A stretch of 64,000 nucleotides of DNA from Ancylobacter mangrovi (lineage in GTDB: Bacteria > Pseudomonadota > Alphaproteobacteria > Rhizobiales > Xanthobacteraceae): assembly GCF_024752355.1 (NCBI RefSeq), contig NZ_JANTHZ010000012.1, forward strand, positions 1 to 64,000, given 5' to 3'. Of the stretch, positions 60,380-64,000 are shown in pieces. The notes below the pieces were generated by a model. It did no database searches and had not been told where the DNA came from. It worked only from the letters and a program-made list of their open reading frames with translations. Within the stretch, counting starts at the first letter, position 1. Every line of letters starts with the position of its first letter. The position numbers were made by a program, and so were the translations under genes.

Positions 60380-60630
60380 GCTCTCCCCTTCGTTCCCCTA
60401 CTCTACCTAGCGGCACGGGCGCGTTCGACCAAGACCGCGTTCAAGACGCGTTGAAGAATCGGCGCATGTGCGGTCTCACGCGCGCTCCCCATGCGCGCCA
60501 TCGCCGGGCGGGCAACGATCCCGCGCGCAATTCGTGCTGCACTGGATTATGGTCCCGCCATCGCCGGCCGGTCGCTTGACCCGTCACTCGAGCTGGGGCA
60601 CCCAGACCTCCCGCCCTGTAGAGCATAGTA

Positions 60631-61563
60631 ATGACGAGCTCCGCCGACGATCCGTCCTCCGCCCTGGCTCTTGCGCTCGGCGAGACCGCCGATGCCGTCG
60701 TCGCCTATCTCGACGATGCGATCACCGGCAATTCGCCGCGCAGCGCGCGGCTGGCGGCGGCGATGCGCCACGCGGCGCTGGCGGGCGGCAAGCGGCTGCG
60801 CCCCTTCCTGCTGGTCGAATCGGCCGCCCTGTTCGGCGTCCCGCGCGCGGCCGCCCTGCCCGCCGCCGCGGCGCTGGAATGCGTGCACTGCTATTCGCTG
60901 GTGCATGACGACCTCCCGGCGATGGACGACGACGACCTGCGCCGCGGCCAGCCCACCGTCCATCGCGCCTTCGACGATGCCACCGCCATCCTCGCCGGCG
61001 ACGCGCTGCTCACCCTCGCCTTCGACATACTGGCGCGCGAGGACGCGGCCGCCGACCCGGCGATCCGCATCGCCTTGGTGGCCGGCCTCGCCCGCGCGGC
61101 GGGCGGCGCCGGCATGGTCGGGGGGCAGATGCTCGACCTCGCCGCCGAGGGCCGGTTCGAGAACGGCGCCCGCTCTCCCCTCGCGGCGCCGGAAATCGAG
61201 CGCCTACAGGCGATGAAGACCGGCGCCCTGCTCGATTTCGCCTGCGCGGCCGGCGCGATCCTCGGCTCGGCCGATGCCGAGCGGCGCCAGTGCCTCGCCC
61301 GCTATTCCCACGCCCTCGGCCGCGCGTTCCAGATCGCCGACGACCTGCTCGACGTGGAGGGCGACGCCGGCACGGTGGGCAAGCGCGTGGGCAAGGACGC
61401 GGCGGCCGGAAAGGCGACGCTGATCGATTCGCTCGGCATCGACGGTGCGCGGCTCGAGCTCGAGCGTCTGGTCGGAGAAGCCGAGGCGGCGCTTTCGGTT
61501 TTCGGCAGCGCGGCCACACTTTTGGCGGAAGCGGCACGTTTCGTGGCAAATCGGCGGAATTAG
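60631..61563 (+). CDS. ispA: farnesyl diphosphate synthase (geranyltranstransferase)
   Basis: A 310-residue trans-prenyltransferase that extends dimethylallyl and geranyl diphosphate with isopentenyl diphosphate. It has GGKRLRPFLLVESA (about 51), the first Asp-rich motif VHDDLPAMDDDDLRRG (about 91-106), GDALLTLAFD, VGGQMLDLAAEG, MKTGALLDFA and the second Asp-rich motif FQIADDLLDVEGD (about 230). The residues before the first motif are small, consistent with a C15 product, although chain length cannot be fixed by sight. The dxs gene often found next to ispA is absent here. Confidence 0.93.
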   Translation: MTSSADDPSSALALALGETADAVVAYLDDAITGNSPRSARLAAAMRHAALAGGKRLRPFLLVESAALFGVPRAAALPAAAALECVHCYSLVHDDLPAMDDDDLRRGQPTVHRAFDDATAILAGDALLTLAFDILAREDAAADPAIRIALVAGLARAAGGAGMVGGQMLDLAAEGRFENGARSPLAAPEIERLQAMKTGALLDFACAAGAILGSADAERRQCLARYSHALGRAFQIADDLLDVEGDAGTVGKRVGKDAAAGKATLIDSLGIDGARLELERLVGEAEAALSVFGSAATLLAEAARFVANRRN

Positions 61564-61669
61564 GGGTTTCCTCATCTCGACGGAACGATAAGGTGCGCCC
61601 ATTCTTATCGTGACGTAAGCGTGCGTCGTGCAGATGCTTCGCGCAGCCTTGCGTCGCCAGGAGGTGAAA

Positions 61670-61942
61670 ATGCGTGCCGCTCCGCTCATCCTCGCCGGCC
61701 TGCTCGCCGGCGCCGCCCTCGTCGCTACCGCGCCGGCGGAAGCGCAGGAGACGCGCATCATCATCCGCAAGCAGCCGCCCCGGTCCTATCTCGATCCCGG
61801 CCCGGTGGTGAAGCCCGGCACGGCGCGCGACCTGAACTACATCTTCGCCACCCAGCCGCGCTATCCGCAGTATGGCGGCGAAGGCGGAATCACCGGCAGC
61901 CGCTATCCGCTGCCGACCGAGTTCTACCTGCCGCAGTACTGA
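61670..61942 (+). CDS. small exported hypothetical protein
   Basis: A 90-residue protein with a clear signal peptide (MRAAPLILAGLLAGAALVAT, cut after AEAQ at about 27) and a Pro/Tyr-rich mature part: KQPPRSYLDPGPVVKPGTA, FATQPRYPQYGGEGG, PTEFYLPQY at the end. There are no Cys and no recognised domain. The start is certain, because AGGAGGTGAAAATG provides a near-ideal ribosome binding site. Small tyrosine-rich periplasmic proteins like this are common and unnamed in Hyphomicrobiales. It is followed by an intrinsic terminator. Confidence 0.75.
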   Translation: MRAAPLILAGLLAGAALVATAPAEAQETRIIIRKQPPRSYLDPGPVVKPGTARDLNYIFATQPRYPQYGGEGGITGSRYPLPTEFYLPQY

Positions 61943-61984
61943 GCCGCCCGCCGGCCCTTCGGGGCTGGCGCGGTTCACACGGCA

Positions 61985-62015
61985 TAAAAAAGCCCGGCTC
62001 GCGCCGGGCTTTGTC
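61985..62015. terminator. intrinsic terminator between convergent genes
   Basis: AAAAAA, then GCCCGGC and GCCGGGC arms around TCGC, then TTTGTCGTT. The flanking A-run and T-run suit both the small exported protein gene and leuB. Confidence 0.85.
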
Positions 62016-62050
62016 GTTCGTGGCTGGTGTTTTCGGGCCGGGCCGGTGGC

Positions 62051-63160
62051 TCAGCCCGCCTTGCCGAGCTCGGCGAGGATGGCATCGCCCATGCCGGTGG
62101 TGCCGACCCGGGTCATGCCGTCCGAATAGATATCGGCGGTGCGGTAGCCCTGCGCCAGCACGCCGGCGATCGCCGCGTCGAGCTTGTCCGCCGCCTCGCC
62201 GAGGCCGAACGAATAGCGCATCGCCATGCCGAGCGAGCCGATCATGGCGATCGGATTCGCCAGCCCCTTGCCCGCGATGTCCGGCGCCGCGCCGTGCACC
62301 GGCTCGTAGAGCGCGCGGCGGCGGCCGGAAATCTCCTCGACGCTGCCGAGCGAGGCGGAGGGCAGCATGCCGAGCGAGCCGGTCAGCATCGCTGCCACGT
62401 CCGAGAGGATGTCGCCGAACAGATTGTCGGTGACGATGACGTCGAACTGCTTGGGATTGCGCACGAGCTGCATGCCGCAGGAATCAGCGAGCTGGTGCTC
62501 GAGCTGGACATCGGAGAACTCCGAGCCGTGCACCTCGCTCACCACCTGCTTCCACAGCACGCCGGTCTTCATGACGTTGTGCTTCTCGGTGGAGACGACC
62601 CGGTTGCTGCGGGTGCGGGCGAGCTCGAAGGCGACGCGGGCGATGCGCTCGATCTCGTAGGATTCATAGACCTGGGTGTCGACCGCCCGCTTCTGGCCGT
62701 CCAGCAGGTCGGTGATGGTCTTGGGCTCGCCGAAATAGACGCCGCCGGTCAGCTCGCGCACGATCAGCACGTCGAGGCCCTCGACCAGGTCGCGCTTGAG
62801 GCTGGAAGCCTCGGCGAGCGCCGGGTAACACACGGCCGGGCGCAGGTTGGCGAAGAGCTGCAGGTCCTTGCGCAGCCGCAGCAGGCCGGCCTCGGGACGT
62901 ACGTCGAAGCCCACCGTGTTCCACTTCGGGCCGCCCACCGCCCCGAGCAGGATCGCATCGGCGTCGAACGCCTTGGCCATGGCGTCGTCGCTGATCGGCA
63001 CGCCGTTCTCGTCATAGGCGGCGCCGCCGACGAGGTCTTCCTCGATCGAGAAGGAGGCGAAGCCGTGCGAATCGAGCCAGCCGACGACCTTCTTCACCTC
63101 GGCCATGACCTCCGGGCCGATGCCGTCGCCGGGAAGGAGGAGGAGCTTGTGGGTCGCCAT
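62051..63160 (-). CDS. leuB: 3-isopropylmalate dehydrogenase
   Basis: A 369-residue NAD-dependent enzyme of leucine synthesis. It begins [20 protein letters not shown]. It has [11 protein letters not shown] (about 70), [20 protein letters not shown] (about 87-106, substrate Arg residues), [11 protein letters not shown] (about 136), the metal-binding [20 protein letters not shown] (about 245) and [20 protein letters not shown] (about 287). Full length. A possible promoter TTGCCA-N17-TAGCAC lies about 60 bp upstream. Other leu genes are not in the window. Confidence 0.97.
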   Translation of the reverse strand: MATHKLLLLPGDGIGPEVMAEVKKVVGWLDSHGFASFSIEEDLVGGAAYDENGVPISDDAMAKAFDADAILLGAVGGPKWNTVGFDVRPEAGLLRLRKDLQLFANLRPAVCYPALAEASSLKRDLVEGLDVLIVRELTGGVYFGEPKTITDLLDGQKRAVDTQVYESYEIERIARVAFELARTRSNRVVSTEKHNVMKTGVLWKQVVSEVHGSEFSDVQLEHQLADSCGMQLVRNPKQFDVIVTDNLFGDILSDVAAMLTGSLGMLPSASLGSVEEISGRRRALYEPVHGAAPDIAGKGLANPIAMIGSLGMAMRYSFGLGEAADKLDAAIAGVLAQGYRTADIYSDGMTRVGTTGMGDAILAELGKAG

Positions 63161-63358
63161 GGGTTCTCTCGCTTGCGCCTGTTTTGAAACTCGTCGGATC
63201 AGTCGGGCGAGCGAGTGCTAATGGTTGGCGCGTGTGCTGGCAAGCGGCGCGTGGCCACCTAAGAGCAACCGAACGCCCATCGGCGCGCCCGCCGGCCGGA
63301 GCCTCGCCCCGGCATCGCGCGTTCCGCCTCCGGCCGTCCCCTGCGCCGGCGCGCGTCG

Positions 63359-63697
63359 CTACTCCGCCGCCGCGAGCGACGGCTGCGCCCCCGCCTGCGC
63401 CAGCCGGCCGGGCGCGACCGGGCCGACAGCGGCGCCCGGAATGTCGCCGCGATAGATCAGGCAGCAGCAGCGCAGCAGCGAGGCGAAGTTGCGCACCTCG
63501 CCATGGAGCTGAAGCACCTCGTCATGCAGGTGGGAAACGAACTTGCCCAGGCTCATGCCCTGATGGGCGGCGAGCTCCTCCAGCACGTTCCAGAAGGCGG
63601 CTTCGAGGCGGATGGAGGTGGTGTGTCCGCCGACCCGGACCGAGCGGGTCTGGCTCTCATAGGTATCGGGCGCTTGGCCCGCAAAAATACGGCACAT
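63359..63697 (-). CDS. ribbon-helix-helix domain protein
   Basis: A 112-residue protein of the alphaproteobacterial RHH family (PF13467 type). MCRIFAGQAPDTYESQTRSV leads to the RHH core SVRVGGHTTSIRLEAAFWNV and LEELAAHQGMSLGKFVSHLH (about 19-60), then EVRNFASLLRCCCLIYR and a Pro/Ala tail. RHH proteins bind DNA as dimers, but this subfamily is uncharacterised. ATG 63697 has GGGAG 6-7 bp upstream and matches the family start MCRIF. The frame continues to 63739 without support. Confidence 0.87.
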   Translation of the reverse strand: MCRIFAGQAPDTYESQTRSVRVGGHTTSIRLEAAFWNVLEELAAHQGMSLGKFVSHLHDEVLQLHGEVRNFASLLRCCCLIYRGDIPGAAVGPVAPGRLAQAGAQPSLAAAE

Positions 63698-63773
63698 GGC
63701 GTTCTCCCGGTAGGCTGTTCTGCTTGGCGCGAATTCCATCCCGGGAGAGGCGGGCTGTAAAGGTCAAAAATTC

Positions 63774-64000
63774 TTACCGGCGACGGCGGGCGGTAACCTC
63801 GATCTCGATCTTCATTTCCGGCTGCAGCAGCCCGGCGACGATGAGGGTCGCAGCCGGCCGCGCGGTGGCGAAATAGCGGCCGAAGATCGGGAACACCTCA
63901 TCCGCATAGTCGCGCTGCGCCACGATGTAGCGCACCCGCACCACGTCATCGAGGCTGGCCCCGGCCTCGGCAAGCGCGGCGGCGATGTTGGCGAAGCAGG
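63774..64000 (-). CDS. RidA-family protein, 3' end only (partial)
   Basis: The last 75 codons of a gene that begins beyond the right edge. The translation reads CFANIAAALAEAGASLDDVV, then RVRYIVAQRDYADEVFPIFG and ARPAATLIVAGLLQPEMKIE, ending IEVTARRRR. NI..AL.EAGASLDDVVRVR and the (A/P)A.T...V..L..P...IEIE pattern are typical of the RidA/YjgF trimeric imine deaminase fold. The final EIEV segment precedes the stop TAA (63774-63776). The active-site Arg normally in the V.G.L..P..K.EIE region is replaced here by a Met/Lys context, so it may be a non-archetypal RidA. Confidence 0.85.
   Translation of the reverse strand, partial: CFANIAAALAEAGASLDDVVRVRYIVAQRDYADEVFPIFGRYFATARPAATLIVAGLLQPEMKIEIEVTARRRR

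Noticed and set aside
63213..63221. GAGTGCTAA, half of a CIRCE (HrcA) element upstream of leuB
   Set aside because: The matching TTAGCACTC half-site is not present at the required 9-bp spacing on either side, so it is a chance half-site.

Overview
The window is about 64 kb of GC-rich chromosomal DNA from an alphaproteobacterium, almost certainly of the order Hyphomicrobiales (Rhizobiales). The evidence is an aa3-type cytochrome oxidase subunit IV gene beside pntA, a cpdR response regulator, phaR and phaAB, the lysC-ptsP-prfA-prmC block, a DUF4167 protein, an invasion-associated locus B protein, a ROSE RNA thermometer ahead of a small heat-shock gene, and a CtrA-type box. A member of Xanthobacteraceae such as Ancylobacter or Starkeya would fit, but that rank is a guess. 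Most of the window is core genome. No intact mobile element, CRISPR array, rRNA gene or phage was seen.

Layout. 1-8 kb: 5' end of pntA, cytochrome oxidase subunit IV, an ABC1-family atypical kinase, a small membrane protein, a pepF / heme-dependent N-demethylase pair with overlapping ends, and a membrane GGDEF-EAL protein. 8-14 kb: an Hsp70-like protein, an SH3 protein behind a perfect CtrA box, a CDF metal transporter, and a GSCFA / SGNH-hydrolase pair behind an unusually AT-rich leader. 14-18.2 kb: a 53-residue Cys-rich gene, a decayed integrase at the 3' end of tRNA-Val, cpdR, N-formylglutamate amidohydrolase, then a 1.8-kb protein-free stretch with three tandem homologous small RNA genes. 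18-23 kb: hisN, a lysophospholipase, and a heat-shock hsp20 gene flanked by two exported proteins with a similar small domain. 22.6-29 kb: gltB and gltD behind a near-consensus promoter that carries a palindrome. 29-36 kb: a flavin-barrel/GAF pair, an arylamine N-acetyltransferase with an altered triad, a DUF459 protein, a lytic transglycosylase and galU. 36-46 kb: clpB, ubiG, lysC, ptsP, prfA, prmC. 46-54 kb: DUF4167 protein, a decaying terminator array, MOSC protein, thpR, DUF1232 protein, IalB, gloB, DUF985 cupin, DMT exporter. 52.7-57.6 kb: phaB, phaA, phaR and a degenerate GGDEF-EAL gene with a 15-bp minisatellite against its start codon. 57.7-64 kb: DUF900 lipoprotein, rpmF, mtgA, ispA, leuB, an RHH protein and the 3' end of a RidA gene.

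How the genes connect. Nitrogen and amino-acid supply is represented by gltBD, lysC, hisN, leuB, N-formylglutamate amidohydrolase and the nitrogen-PTS enzyme PtsP. Carbon storage is represented by phaAB and phaR. Heat shock is represented by hsp20, clpB and RpoH-like promoters. Envelope maintenance is represented by two murein transglycosylases, galU, GSCFA/SGNH proteins, lipoproteins and IalB. Cell-cycle control is hinted at by cpdR and the CtrA box.

The most notable element is the 16.7-17.9 kb cluster of three minus-strand small RNAs. They share an identical 38-nt core that exposes two CCUCC anti-Shine-Dalgarno motifs. Each has its own promoter-like sequence and intrinsic terminator, and the 5' stem shows compensatory changes between copies. 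They resemble the alphaproteobacterial ar14 / 'cuckoo' type RNAs.
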